A program made the position numbers and the translations under genes. Shown one piece after another: positions 42,441 to 51,156 of a stretch of DNA of 64,000 bases. Where the stretch lies: positions 558,001-622,000 of the forward strand of contig NZ_CP022752.1 of the NCBI RefSeq assembly GCF_002263515.1. Reading direction: 5' to 3'. The stretch is from Actinopolyspora erythraea. GTDB taxonomy: Bacteria > Actinomycetota > Actinomycetes > Mycobacteriales > Pseudonocardiaceae. Below the pieces are notes generated by a model, which saw nothing but the letters and a program-made list of their open reading frames with translations, was not told the DNA's origin and searched no databases. Within the stretch, counting starts at the first letter, position 1. Each line of letters opens with the position of its first letter.

Positions 42441-43301
42441 GTGACGCCTATGCCTGCTCCGATCAGCGACGTCGAGACGGCGTCAGCGCCAAGCACCGCT
42501 GCCGGGGACGAGCGGCGACCCGATCCGAAACTCGCCGGAGCGGTGGACACCGCGCGTTCCGCCGCCGAGGACGAGGCCGTAACCGGCACCGATCCCACCG
42601 GATCGCCGGTCCTCGTGATGGAGGCGGACGGCGAGGCGGTGGGGGAACACGTCGGTGTCGAGTACGAGTCCGACCACGCCGCCACGCACTACTTCGAGAC
42701 GACGTATCGGGGGTACGTCGGTTGGCGCTGGGCGGTCACCGTGGCCACCTCCGGACCCGAGGACCCGGTGACGGTCAGCGAGGTGGTGCTGCTGCCCGGG
42801 CCGGAGGCACTCGTGGCTCCGGATTGGGTGCCGTGGAGCGAACGGATCCGCCCCGGAGACCTCGGGGCGGGGGACCTGCTGCCCAGTGGGCAGGACGATC
42901 CCAGGCTCACGGGGGACACGCTGCCGGGGGACGACGATCCGGTCGCCGAACTCGCCTACGAGGTGGGGGGTGGCCGGGAGCGGGTGCTCAGCAGGCAGGG
43001 ACGCCTCGAAGCGGCCGAACGGTGGGAGAGCGGTGAGTTCGGTCCCGACTCCGAGACCGCTCGGCTCGCTCCCGGCTCGTGCGGCAGCTGCGGGTTCTTC
43101 CTGCCACTGGCCGGCTCCATGCGCGCGGCGTTCGGCGTGTGCGCCAACGCGGTCTCGCCCGCCGACGGGCGTGTCGTGCACGTCGAGTTCGGCTGCGGGG
43201 CGCACTCCGAGGGCGAGGTCGACACGTCCTCCACGGTCCCGGTGGCCGAGGTGGTCTACGACGACACCTCGCTCGACTTCGAGTCCCGCGACGCCGGATG
43301 A
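42441..43301 (+). CDS. DUF3027 protein
   Basis: Protein of 286 aa. Conserved core 'YFETTYRGYVGWRWAVTVAT', 'LLPGPEALVAPDWVPWSERI', and a C-terminal Cys cluster 'GSCGSCGFFLPLAGSMRAAF' with a later 'FGCGAHSE', which may bind zinc. GTG 42441 looks leaderless: CACAAT (42428-42433) ends 7 nt upstream. It is divergent from the cyclotransferase-like gene with almost no spacer. Function unknown. Confidence 0.85.
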   Translation: MTPMPAPISDVETASAPSTAAGDERRPDPKLAGAVDTARSAAEDEAVTGTDPTGSPVLVMEADGEAVGEHVGVEYESDHAATHYFETTYRGYVGWRWAVTVATSGPEDPVTVSEVVLLPGPEALVAPDWVPWSERIRPGDLGAGDLLPSGQDDPRLTGDTLPGDDDPVAELAYEVGGGRERVLSRQGRLEAAERWESGEFGPDSETARLAPGSCGSCGFFLPLAGSMRAAFGVCANAVSPADGRVVHVEFGCGAHSEGEVDTSSTVPVAEVVYDDTSLDFESRDAG

Positions 43302-43426
43302 GGTGAGCGGAGCGGGCGGGCCGTCCGCTCCGCCGGGCACCACGAGCGGCACCGCGCGGCGAACCGCGCCGCCCCCGGCCCCTCGGAGCGGCGCGGCCCC
43401 GGCGAGCGGTTGGTCGCCGGGCGGGT

Positions 43427-43807
43427 TCAGCGCGCCGCGCGCAGGGCCGCCGAGTCCACCGCGTAGGTGGCCACGTCCGCGAAGTCCAGCACGGTGACGG
43501 TCTCCTCGCCCACGGTCCAGGCGTCGTGACCCGGTTCGATGTGGATCACCTCACCGGACTTCACCACGCCGTAGGACCCGTCGTTCATGGACACGTGCAG
43601 GTTGCCGCTGACGAGGTAGGCCACGTGGCGCTGCTGGCAGGTCTCGGTGCCCGCCAGCGGTGCGACGTCCCGCGACCAGTGCCAACCGGGTTCGAGCACG
43701 AACCTGCCGACGGCGGAGCCGTGCAGGTCGAACAGTTCCAGTCGGCCGTGCGGGAACTCGCGGACCTCGGTGGGATCCGCGAACGACATCGATACCAGTG
43801 ACTGCAT
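43427..43807 (-). CDS. Cupin-domain protein
   Basis: Protein of 126 aa with a single cupin barrel ('FVLEPGWHWSRDVAP', 'RHVAYLVSGNLHVSMNDGSY', 'HIEPGHDAWTVGEETVTVLD'). Metal-binding His/Glu of motif 1 are partly conserved. ATG 43807 has AGGGGG 7 nt upstream. Substrate unknown. Confidence 0.85.
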   Translation of the reverse strand: MQSLVSMSFADPTEVREFPHGRLELFDLHGSAVGRFVLEPGWHWSRDVAPLAGTETCQQRHVAYLVSGNLHVSMNDGSYGVVKSGEVIHIEPGHDAWTVGEETVTVLDFADVATYAVDSAALRAAR

Positions 43808-44218
43808 GAGATAGCCCCCTGCCTGCTGTCCTTCGGGCGGATCACCGCCCGAGCGAGGTGCCCCGGCGCCGGAAGCGCCGACCGGCCGCCCGTGCGGCCG
43901 GGCATCCCGCTGGTTCGTCCGCGCGTGCTCCCGTACGTGCGACCCCGCCTGGTGCGGTGGCGCTCGACGCCGTGCCCCGGAGCGGTCCCCGGCGGTTCCG
44001 GGGGCCCCGTACGTCGCGGGAGCGAAAAGGCTTCGGTGAGGTCGCGGGAACTCCGGGCCGGCCCCGGTCGCCCTCGCTCCCGGCCGGGGGGCGCCCGGCT
44101 CCCGTTCGTCGTGGCGGCGAGACCGGCTCCTGATCGCCAACCGGTGAGCGGGTGTCCTCGCAGGATACAGTGTCACCGCACGAAAGGCCCGGCAAAGCGG
44201 CTGTTCAAGAGGACGAAG
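43808..44218. other. Intergenic region between cupin and GHKL-ATPase genes
   Basis: This 411-bp stretch contains TACAGT at 44166-44171, a good -10 for the ATPase gene, giving a leader of about 40 nt. Nothing else is recognised. Confidence 0.5.
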
Positions 44219-47200
44219 TTGAGCGATTCAGCAGACACGGGAACGGCGGGCGGGACGTCCGAGCGTTCGTTGACCGAGGGGGACCGCTCCGGCGGCGACC
44301 TGCCCGATCCGTTCGACACGGCTGAGCTGCGCGCTGCCGTGCTGGCTTCCTGGCGCGGCTCGCCGACCCGGTTCCGGGAGGACGCCAACGCCGAGGAGGA
44401 CCTCAGGCTGGGCGGTTACCGCGACCGGCTGCTGGTCGAGCTCGCCCAGAACGCCTCGGACGCCGCGCGCGCGGCCGGTGTCCCCGGTCGGCTGTCGGTT
44501 CGTCTCGTCGACGGCGAGCTTCGGGTGGCCAACACCGGCAGGCCGCTGGACGCCACCGGGGTGGCCGGGTTGACGGCGCTGCGCGCCTCGCCCAAGCGCG
44601 CCGAACCGTCGGTGGGCAGGTTCGGGGTGGGATTCGCCGCTGTGCTGGCGGTGACCGACGCTCCCAGGCTGGCCACGGCGGAAGGGGGAGTGGCCTTCTC
44701 GGCGGCACGCACCCGCGACGAGGTGGCCGCGCTGGCCGAGTCGAGCGCGGAGACCCCGGCCGCTGTCAGGGAACTCGCGGCCCGAGGGGGCGAGGTTCCC
44801 GTGCTGCGGCTCGTCTGGCCGACCGACGAACGTCCCCCCGAAGGCTTCGACACCGAGGTCCGACTGCCGCTGCGCGAGGACGTCGATCCCGGGGCGATGC
44901 TGGCCGACATGGCCGAGCAGGTGGTGGACCTGCTGCTGGCGCTGCCCGCGTTGCGCGAGGTCACCATCGGTGACCGGCACTACTCCAGCGCGGGCTCCAC
45001 CGACGAGCGGACGGTGGTCCGCACTCCCGAAGCCACCCGTACCTGGCTGACCGAGCGGGCCACCGGCGAGTGGCCGGAGTCCACTCTCACCGGTGTGGGG
45101 GTGGAACAACGCGCCCACGCGCGTTGGTGGCTGTGCTGGGCGGTCGAACTGGACGGTGACGGGGCCGTGCTGCCGCCGCGCACGGACGTGCTGCACGCGC
45201 CCACCCCCACCGAGGAGCGGCTCTCGCTGCCCGCCCGGCTGCTCGCCGGGGTTCCGGTGGAACCCGATCGCAGGCGTGTGTCGGCTTCCCCCGCCACCGC
45301 GGTGGTGTTCGGCCAGGCGGCCCACACCTATCCGGAACTGCTCTCGCGGCTGGATCCGCTCGAACGGACCGCGCTGGTTCCGGAACCGGGGTTCCCGCTG
45401 TCGGACACCGACGAGCGGTTGCGCGAGGCGGTCGTCCAGCGGTTGAGTGAGACGGCCTGGTTGCGGGCGGCCGACGGGTCCACCGTCGCGCCACGGCGCG
45501 CCACCGTGCTGGACCACTTCTCCCCCGAGCTGGTCGACCTGCTGGGGGACGTGGTGCCCGGGCTGCTGCGGGCCGAGCTCTCGGAACCGGCCCACGCCTC
45601 GGCGCTGCGGGCCGTGGGAGTGCACCGCATGGGGGCCGCGGAGCTGGTCGAGGTGGTGAGCGGCCTCGACCGCCCCGCCGAGTGGTGGCACCGGTTGTAC
45701 GACGCGCTGCTGCCCGTGGAGCGCACCGACCGCACGGCGCGCGAGGAGCTCACCGCGCTGCCGGTGCCGTTGGCGGACGGCCGGACCGTGACCGGGGTGC
45801 GGGACCTGCTGCTCCCCGGCGACGGAGCCGAGGACGCGGTGGCCGCGCTGGCCGAGCTGGACGTGACCGGCCTGCGGATCGCGGCGGCCGAGGCGGTGCA
45901 TCCGCTGTTGGAACGCCTCGGGGCGCGTTGGGCGGGGGCTTCCGACCTGCTGGACGCCCCCGCGCTGGTCGAGGCGGTGCACAACAGCGTGGCCGACGCC
46001 CGTGCCGGTGCGGATCCGATGCGACTGGCCGAACCCGTGCTCCGCCTGGTCGGTGAGGCGGGAACTCGCGACTGGCTGGGGGCGCTGGCACTGCCGGACT
46101 CCGACGGCGAGGTGCGGCGGGCCGACGAACTGCTGCTGCCCGAGGCGGCTCTACTGGACGTGCTCGATCCACGGGCGATCGGCCCCGAGGCGCCGCTGCA
46201 GACCGTCGCGGGCTCCGTGCTCGAACGCTGCTCGCCCGAACGCCTCCGGGCCGTCGGGGTGCTGGACTCGTTCGCCGTGCTCGTCGAGGAGGAACCCGAC
46301 ACGCCGCACGAGGGGGTCGCCGACGCCGAGATCTGGTGGCGTGAGCAGGAACGTCTGCGCGGGGAGGAGTGGCCGCCCAGCCGGTTCGTCGGGGTGCGGG
46401 ACCTGGACCTGGTCGCCGAGGACGCCTGGCCCGAGGCGTTGCGGTTGCTCACCGCGAATCCGGAGACCGCTCGTGCCATGCGCGAGCCCGGTGGCTACAC
46501 CCCCTGGTGGACCGCCCGCTTCGCCGTGCTCGAAGGGCGTTCCCCCAGGCAGTGGCGGACTCCGGACGCCGAACGGCTGGCCGGGCTCTACGATCCGGTG
46601 CCCGACGTGGGCGTCGACCGGGAAACCCTGCGGCTGGCGGGCGTGCGTACCGAGTTGACCGTGGCCGACACCGCCGATGCCGCCGACCTGGTGGCCCGGC
46701 TCGCCGATCCGGAGCGCGGGGTGCGGGCCGGGTTGACGATGGCGGCCCACCGCGCGTTGGCCGAGGCGGTGGCCTGCGAGCGGATCGACCCCGGCGAGAT
46801 CGACCCGCCGCGAGCGGTGCGTTCGGTGAGCTCGGCGGTGATCTCCGCCGACCGCGCGGTGGTGCTGGACGAGCCGTGGTTGCTGGGCGTGTTCGAACCG
46901 GCCCTGGTGGTGGCGGGTGGGAACTCGTACGAGTTCGACGCCGAGGCGCTCGCCGAGTTGCTCGACCTGCCGCTGGCCTCCGAGCAGGGCGTGGTCGAGA
47001 TCCTGGGGCAGGGGGTCACGCAGGCCTGGCGGGACGTGGCCAGGGTTCCGGCCGCCTGCGAACTGCTCGGGGTTGCCGTGCCGTACGGGGAGGTCGAGTT
47101 GCGGGACGGTCTGCGGGTGCGCACCTCAGAGGGGGAGCACCGGGTGCACTGGTGGGTCGACGACGGCGGTGCGGTCTACAGCGAGCGCAGTCCCGACGGG

Positions 47201-47299
47201 CTGGCGCGGGCGCTGGCCTGGGCGATGGATCGTTGGCGGGAGCGCTTCACGCTGGCCGCGTTGCTGGCCGACCCCGAGGCCACGACGCTGCTCCGCTGA
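44219..47299 (+). CDS. Large GHKL (Hsp90/sacsin-like) ATPase-domain protein of unknown role
   Basis: Protein of 1026 aa. The N-terminal ~250 residues carry a Bergerat-fold ATPase: 'LLVELAQNASDAARAAG' (Glu74, Asn78), degenerate 'VANTGRPLD' and lid 'GRFGVGFAAVL' (about 133-143). The remaining ~775 residues are Leu/Glu/Ala/Arg-rich repeats without a known domain. No kinase dimerisation helix and no Hsp90 middle domain are evident. TTG 44219 is chosen because AGAGGA lies 5 nt upstream. Similar proteins are annotated as 'sacsin N-terminal ATPase-like'. Confidence 0.8.
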   Translation: MSDSADTGTAGGTSERSLTEGDRSGGDLPDPFDTAELRAAVLASWRGSPTRFREDANAEEDLRLGGYRDRLLVELAQNASDAARAAGVPGRLSVRLVDGELRVANTGRPLDATGVAGLTALRASPKRAEPSVGRFGVGFAAVLAVTDAPRLATAEGGVAFSAARTRDEVAALAESSAETPAAVRELAARGGEVPVLRLVWPTDERPPEGFDTEVRLPLREDVDPGAMLADMAEQVVDLLLALPALREVTIGDRHYSSAGSTDERTVVRTPEATRTWLTERATGEWPESTLTGVGVEQRAHARWWLCWAVELDGDGAVLPPRTDVLHAPTPTEERLSLPARLLAGVPVEPDRRRVSASPATAVVFGQAAHTYPELLSRLDPLERTALVPEPGFPLSDTDERLREAVVQRLSETAWLRAADGSTVAPRRATVLDHFSPELVDLLGDVVPGLLRAELSEPAHASALRAVGVHRMGAAELVEVVSGLDRPAEWWHRLYDALLPVERTDRTAREELTALPVPLADGRTVTGVRDLLLPGDGAEDAVAALAELDVTGLRIAAAEAVHPLLERLGARWAGASDLLDAPALVEAVHNSVADARAGADPMRLAEPVLRLVGEAGTRDWLGALALPDSDGEVRRADELLLPEAALLDVLDPRAIGPEAPLQTVAGSVLERCSPERLRAVGVLDSFAVLVEEEPDTPHEGVADAEIWWREQERLRGEEWPPSRFVGVRDLDLVAEDAWPEALRLLTANPETARAMREPGGYTPWWTARFAVLEGRSPRQWRTPDAERLAGLYDPVPDVGVDRETLRLAGVRTELTVADTADAADLVARLADPERGVRAGLTMAAHRALAEAVACERIDPGEIDPPRAVRSVSSAVISADRAVVLDEPWLLGVFEPALVVAGGNSYEFDAEALAELLDLPLASEQGVVEILGQGVTQAWRDVARVPAACELLGVAVPYGEVELRDGLRVRTSEGEHRVHWWVDDGGAVYSERSPDGLARALAWAMDRWRERFTLAALLADPEATTLLR

Positions 47300-47435
47300 G
47301 GTGCCCGCCCGGTGCGGTTGCCGCCGCTCGGTTGCGGAGCGGCTCACCTTCGGGGCGCGGCGTCGATTTCTCGCGAAATTTCCGCTCCCGAGGCCGCCGT
47401 CGAGAAGCGACCATGCGGTTAAGCAGCGGGGGTGT

Positions 47436-47549
47436 CCCCGGTGCGTGAGTCGGATGCGTTGCAAGGCCGGGCCGCTCGCCGCGTAGTCGCTACTCAAGAG
47501 CCGGCCCGACGCCGCAAGGCGCCGACTCACGTGCCGGCTAACCGGCCAC
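47436..47549 (-). repeat. Long stem-loop repeat family 1, copy 2
   Basis: This is the second copy of the element at 18664-18777, inverted. Plus-strand arms are GTGAGTCGG (47445-47453) and CCGACTCAC (47522-47530). The conserved middle is GGGCCGGCTCTTGAGTAGCG on the minus strand. It occupies the gap between the GHKL-ATPase and DUF2530 genes. Confidence 0.8.
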
Positions 47550-47582
47550 GTACGCAGGTCCTGCTATGGATTCCGAAAGATG

Positions 47583-47885
47583 TCAGCCGTCCAGCCCGGC
47601 CAGTCCCTGCCAGGAGCCGCGTGAGCCCCGCTGCGAGGCCGAGCGCTGCCAGCGGAAGACGCCGTAGCCCAGCACGCCCAGGCCGCTGCCGGTCACGCAG
47701 GTCCAGAACCGCACGTCGACCCCTGAGCCCGTCCAACCCAGCATGCCGAACACCACGGCCGCCACCAACCAGCACAGGGTGCCGGTGACCACGACGGGGG
47801 TGGGGCCCGCGAGTCTGCGCGGCAGTGACGGGACCGGGCGCATCGTTGGTGGTCCGGTGGGTGCGCCTTTCTCGTCCGCTGCCAC
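47583..47885 (-). CDS. DUF2530 membrane protein
   Basis: Protein of 100 aa with two membrane helices ('VVVTGTLCWLVAAVVFGMLG', 'WTCVTGSGLGVLGYGVFRWQ') and a basic end. GTG 47885 has GGGAG upstream; a longer frame to 47948 is less likely. It is divergent from marR, in the position of M. tuberculosis Rv0879c. Function unknown. Confidence 0.78.
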   Translation of the reverse strand: MAADEKGAPTGPPTMRPVPSLPRRLAGPTPVVVTGTLCWLVAAVVFGMLGWTGSGVDVRFWTCVTGSGLGVLGYGVFRWQRSASQRGSRGSWQGLAGLDG

Positions 47886-48114
47886 GGTGTGCCGTCTCCC
47901 TTCGGTGGGGTGGATGGTTCGGGCGGACGCCTTCGCCGGGGCCTCCACACCGCTCTGCCCGGCCTCGGTGCCGTCCGGAGCGGTGCTGCCCTGGTTCGCG
48001 GTGTGGAATCGCGGGTCCGGGAGGGCGTCGTCACGGGAACCATCAGCTTACCCGCGCCCCGTGTCCGCCGCCGCGTCGCGGCGGATTTGTCCGGTATTTT
48101 GCTAAACTAACTAG

Positions 48115-48546
48115 GTGTCAGAAACGGCTGAGCGCGAGCGCACCCTGGCCAGCAGACTGCGCATCGCCGTGGTTCGCCTGAATCGGCGGCTGCGTGCGCA
48201 GACCGAGTCCAACGTGACGCTCTCCCAGATGTCGGCGTTGGCCTGCCTGTGGCGCAACGGGCCGTTGGCTCCCAGGGAGCTGGCCGCCAGTGAGGGGGTG
48301 CAGCCGCCTTCGATGACCAGGGTCATAGCGGCCCTGGAGGAGTTGGGCTACGTTCGCCGGCGTCAGCACCCCACCGACGGCCGCCAGGCGATCGTGGAGC
48401 TGACCGAGGCGGGCAACGAGCGCATGGAGCAGGAGGTCTCCGTGCGTGAGCAGTGGCTCGACCAGCGCCTCGCGGAGCTCACGGACCAGGAGCGCGACAC
48501 GCTTTCGAGCGCGGCGCGGATCCTCGAACGGATGGCCCAGCGGTGA
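48115..48546 (+). CDS. MarR-family transcriptional regulator
   Basis: Protein of 143 aa with a winged helix: 'VTLSQMSALACLWRNGPLAP', 'QPPSMTRVIAALEELGYVRR' (recognition helix), and wing 'HPTDGRQAIVELTEAGNERM'. The GTG at 48115 is leaderless: TAAACT (48103-48108) ends 6 nt upstream. The gene precedes an MFS exporter by 28 nt and may control it. It corresponds to Rv0880. Confidence 0.93.
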   Translation: MSETAERERTLASRLRIAVVRLNRRLRAQTESNVTLSQMSALACLWRNGPLAPRELAASEGVQPPSMTRVIAALEELGYVRRRQHPTDGRQAIVELTEAGNERMEQEVSVREQWLDQRLAELTDQERDTLSSAARILERMAQR

Positions 48547-48574
48547 GCCGGGGCCGGAACGGTTGATCGCGTAG

Positions 48575-49912
48575 ATGGCCGAACCCGTCCAGCAGGAGTC
48601 CGAGCGGCCGGAACGAGAGCTCCAGCAGTCCACATCGGATGATTCGGTTCGCGGGAGCGCGCGCGGCGGGATGTTTCGCTCGCTGCGCGAACGCAACTAC
48701 CGCTACTACGCCTCAGGGCAGATCGTCTCGCTGACCGGCACCTGGATGCAGCGCGCCGCGCAGGACTGGCTCGTGCTCGAACTCTCCGGTGGCTCGCCCG
48801 CCGCACTGGGGGTGGCGGTCGCGCTGCAGTTCCTGCCCAACCTGTTGTTCACGCTCTACGCCGGGGTGATCGCCGACCGGTTCGACAAGCGGCGGATGCT
48901 GATCGTGGTGCAGATCGGGATGGGGCTGTGCGGGCTGGCGCTGGGGCTGCTCGACGTCGGGGGTGTGGTCGAGCTCTGGCACGTCTACGCGCTGGCGTTC
49001 GGGCTGGGGTGCTTCTCGGCCTTCGACGCGCCCGTGCGGCAGTCCTTCGTCGTCGAGATGGTGGGTGCCGCGCAGCTGCCCAACGCCGTCGCGCTCAACT
49101 CGATGACGTTCAACCTGGCCCGCATCGTAGGCCCCGCGCTCGCGGGTGGGCTGATAACCCTCATCGGTACGGGGCCGGTCTTCCTGGTGAACGGGCTGAG
49201 TACCGGCGCGGTCGTCCTCGGGCTGTTGATGATGGATCCGGGCCGGTTGCACCGGACCGCCGGGGCCTCCCGGGAGAGCGGCCAACTCCTGGCCGGGCTG
49301 CGTTACGTCTCGCGCAGTCCTCGGCTGGTCGTGGTCCTCGTGCTGGTCTGCTGCGTCAGCACCTTCGGGATGAACTTCGAGAACGCCTTCGCGGTGATCG
49401 CCCGAAACGTCTTCGAGCGTGACGCCGCCGGGTACGGCCTGCTCATCACGGCTCTGGCCGTGGGCACGCTCAGTGGTGCCTCGTTGGCGGCGCGCCGCGC
49501 GGGTGGGCGGCCCCGGCTGCGGTTGGTCTTCGGGGGAGCGGCCGCCTTCGGTGCGCTGGAGGCCGCCGCTTCGCTGATGCCGACCTACCGCAGCTTCGCG
49601 GTGGCGCTGGTTCCCGTGGGAATCGCGGTGATGACCTGCACCACAGCGGCCAACTCCACGGTGCAGCTGTCCGTGGACCCGGTGATGCGCGGGCGCGTCA
49701 TGGGGCTCTACATGATGCTGTTCCTCGGCGGTAGGCCGGTCGGCGGGTTGCTTTCCGGGTGGTTGGCGGAGATCTCCAACGGCAGGGGCCCGTTGTTGGT
49801 CGGTGGTCTCTGCGTGGTGTTCGCGAGCGTGGTGGGGGCAGCCGTGCTGGCCCGAGGCCCGAAGAAGTGGCGGGTTGATTCCGGGGTTGCCGAAAGAAGC
49901 AGGTTAGGCTAA
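48575..49912 (+). CDS. MFS transporter (EntS-like)
   Basis: Protein of 445 aa with about eleven to twelve membrane segments and MFS motif A ('GVIADRFDKRRMLIV'). 'FSAFDAPVRQSFVVEMVGAA' and 'VQLSVDPVMRGRVMGLYMML' are typical of the EntS/siderophore-export MFS group. It is transcribed with marR. Its last codons overlap an iron box (49899-49917), suggestive but not proof of an iron link. Confidence 0.9.
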   Translation: MAEPVQQESERPERELQQSTSDDSVRGSARGGMFRSLRERNYRYYASGQIVSLTGTWMQRAAQDWLVLELSGGSPAALGVAVALQFLPNLLFTLYAGVIADRFDKRRMLIVVQIGMGLCGLALGLLDVGGVVELWHVYALAFGLGCFSAFDAPVRQSFVVEMVGAAQLPNAVALNSMTFNLARIVGPALAGGLITLIGTGPVFLVNGLSTGAVVLGLLMMDPGRLHRTAGASRESGQLLAGLRYVSRSPRLVVVLVLVCCVSTFGMNFENAFAVIARNVFERDAAGYGLLITALAVGTLSGASLAARRAGGRPRLRLVFGGAAAFGALEAAASLMPTYRSFAVALVPVGIAVMTCTTAANSTVQLSVDPVMRGRVMGLYMMLFLGGRPVGGLLSGWLAEISNGRGPLLVGGLCVVFASVVGAAVLARGPKKWRVDSGVAERSRLG

Positions 49913-49917
49913 CCTAA
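49899..49917 (+). promoter_or_regulatory. IdeR/DtxR iron box with leaderless-type -10
   Basis: The sequence from 49901 is AGGTTAGGCTAACCTAA, matching 17 of 19 bases of the IdeR consensus TTAGGTTAGGCTAACCTAA. Embedded TAGGCT (49905-49910) is followed by 7 nt and ATG 49918, the spacing used by other leaderless genes here. IdeR-iron would block this promoter. Confidence 0.75.
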
Positions 49918-49993
49918 ATGATGTCGCTTCGTGGTGGGAGCGGCAGTCAGTTCGGGGACCGAGAAGACCCCGCCCGGCGGGCGGGGTCTTCTC
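49918..49993 (+). ncRNA. Candidate iron-repressed short transcript
   Basis: If transcription starts at 49918 and ends at the perfect hairpin 49961-49993, a ~76-nt RNA would form. It contains ATGATG at its 5' end but no stop before the hairpin. Iron-repressed small RNAs with IdeR boxes (MrsI) are known in mycobacteria; homology is not claimed. Confidence 0.3.
49961..49993. terminator. Perfect 15-bp hairpin after MFS gene and iron box
   Basis: GAGAAGACCCCGCCC and its exact complement GGGCGGGGTCTTCTC are separated by 3 nt. The hairpin lies 49 nt after the MFS stop and 44 nt after the iron-box promoter. Confidence 0.8.
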
Positions 49994-50327
49994 GCATCTT
50001 CAGCGGATGCGGGGCGCTCCGCCCGGTTGCCACGGGAGGGGGCGCTCCCGCGACGATGGCCGGGGCGGGCGCGGCAGCGGGAGGCATCCGTCGGCCCGGC
50101 GAGTTCACGGGAAACCGCGACACCGCCGGTGCCGTTGTTCGACCCCCACACCTCCGCGATTCCGCGCGGAACCGCCGCCGTCCGATGAGAAGGTCCCTCT
50201 CCGGGGAGAGGGACCTTCTCGTTCGGCAGCTCGGCTTGTCGGAGCATTCACTGCCGGGGCTCTCGGGTGCGACCGCGAAGGTGGTCGCGAGCCCTCCGGC
50301 CCTCCCGTGCTCGGGCCGGTGGCGGAT
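49994..50327. other. Spacer between two hairpins and sod
   Basis: This stretch of 334 bp downstream of MFS and sod (convergent) includes a second hairpin at 50187-50220. A frame starting ATG 49918 runs through it and into the sod complement but its composition is not protein-like. No gene is called. Confidence 0.5.
50187..50220. terminator. Perfect long hairpin downstream of sod
   Basis: GAGAAGGTCCCTCTCC pairs with GGAGAGGGACCTTCTC with almost no loop. It shares the GAGAAG/CTTCTC ends with the hairpin at 49961-49993. It lies 108 nt past the sod stop. Confidence 0.7.
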
Positions 50328-50957
50328 TCAGGACTGCGGCAGCCGCAGCCCGTTGTACCCGGCCCGCGCGTCGGCGAACCGGCGCGAGACCTCGTCCCAG
50401 TTGACCACGTTCCACAGCTGCTTGACGTAGTCGGCCTTCACGTTCTTGTACTGCAGGTAGTAGGCGTGCTCCCAGATGTCGAAGACCAGCAGCGGGGTCG
50501 TGGCGATCGACAGGTTGGAGTGGTGGTCACGCAGCTGCTGGGTGATCAGCCGCTGCCCCACCGGGTCCCAGGCGAGCACGCCCCAGCCGTTGCCCTGGAT
50601 CGTGGTGGAGACGGCCTCCATCTGGGCGCGGAAGTTGTCGAAGGAGCCGAAGTCCTGGTCGATGGCCGCCGCGAGCTCCCCGGTCGGCTTGTCGCCGCCG
50701 TCGGGGCTCAGGATCTTCCACCACACGAGGTGCAGCGAGTGCCCCGCGAGGTTGAACGCCAGGGTGGTCTCCAACCCGACGATCGAGGAGAAGTCCCCCT
50801 TCTCGCGCGCTTCGGCGATCTTCTCGATCGTGTCGTTGGCCCCCTTGACGTACGCCGCGTGGTGCTTGCTGTGGTGCAGCTCGTTGATCTCACCGGCGAT
50901 CGCGGGCTCGAGTGCCGAGTAGTCGTAGTCCAACTCGGGCAGCACGTACTGAGCCAT
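50328..50957 (-). CDS. Superoxide dismutase, Fe/Mn family
   Basis: Cytoplasmic 209-aa enzyme that dismutates superoxide. Metal ligands fit His28, His76, Asp160 and His164 ('[14 protein letters not shown]', 'GHSLHLVWW', '[15 protein letters not shown]'). A His at 145-146 ('RDHHSN') is reminiscent of the iron-type M. tuberculosis enzyme, so an iron form is possible. ATG 50957 has AGGGAG 7 nt upstream. A palindrome AGTTGCAACT (51004-51013) lies in the promoter region. It converges on the iron box and short transcript. Confidence 0.95.
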   Translation of the reverse strand: MAQYVLPELDYDYSALEPAIAGEINELHHSKHHAAYVKGANDTIEKIAEAREKGDFSSIVGLETTLAFNLAGHSLHLVWWKILSPDGGDKPTGELAAAIDQDFGSFDNFRAQMEAVSTTIQGNGWGVLAWDPVGQRLITQQLRDHHSNLSIATTPLLVFDIWEHAYYLQYKNVKADYVKQLWNVVNWDEVSRRFADARAGYNGLRLPQS

Positions 50958-51003
50958 TAACCGTCTCCCTATTGCCGCTGGGCTTCGGTAGCAAGTCTGT
51001 CGC

Positions 51004-51013
51004 AGTTGCAACT
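51004..51013. promoter_or_regulatory. Palindrome in the sod promoter region
   Basis: AGTTGCAACT is an exact 10-bp palindrome about 50 bp upstream of the sod ATG, within a wider GTTGC...GCAAC arrangement. The regulator is unknown. Confidence 0.35.
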
Positions 51014-51114
51014 TACTAGCAACAGCTGCGGCGTGATCCACTCGGGTGGTGCGTGTCGGGGAGGAAAACTCCGGAGCGGACTCGGACCCACCGCACGGCG
51101 GAGACACCTCGGCC

Positions 51115-51147
51115 GCCGGGCGGGCCGCGCTGCCCGGCCCGCCCGGC
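51115..51147 (-). terminator. Hairpin terminator of the glutamate-cysteine ligase family gene
   Basis: GCCGGGCGGGCC (51115-51126) pairs exactly with GGCCCGCCCGGC (51136-51147), 10 nt past the stop on the minus strand and upstream of the sod promoter. It keeps the two transcripts apart. Confidence 0.7.
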
Positions 51148-51156
51148 GTTGGCGAC

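Noticed and set aside
49918..50430. 170-codon frame starting at the iron box
   Set aside because: It crosses two perfect hairpins, overlaps the end of sod on the opposite strand, and its translation shows no protein-like features. The start position itself remains interesting as a transcript start.
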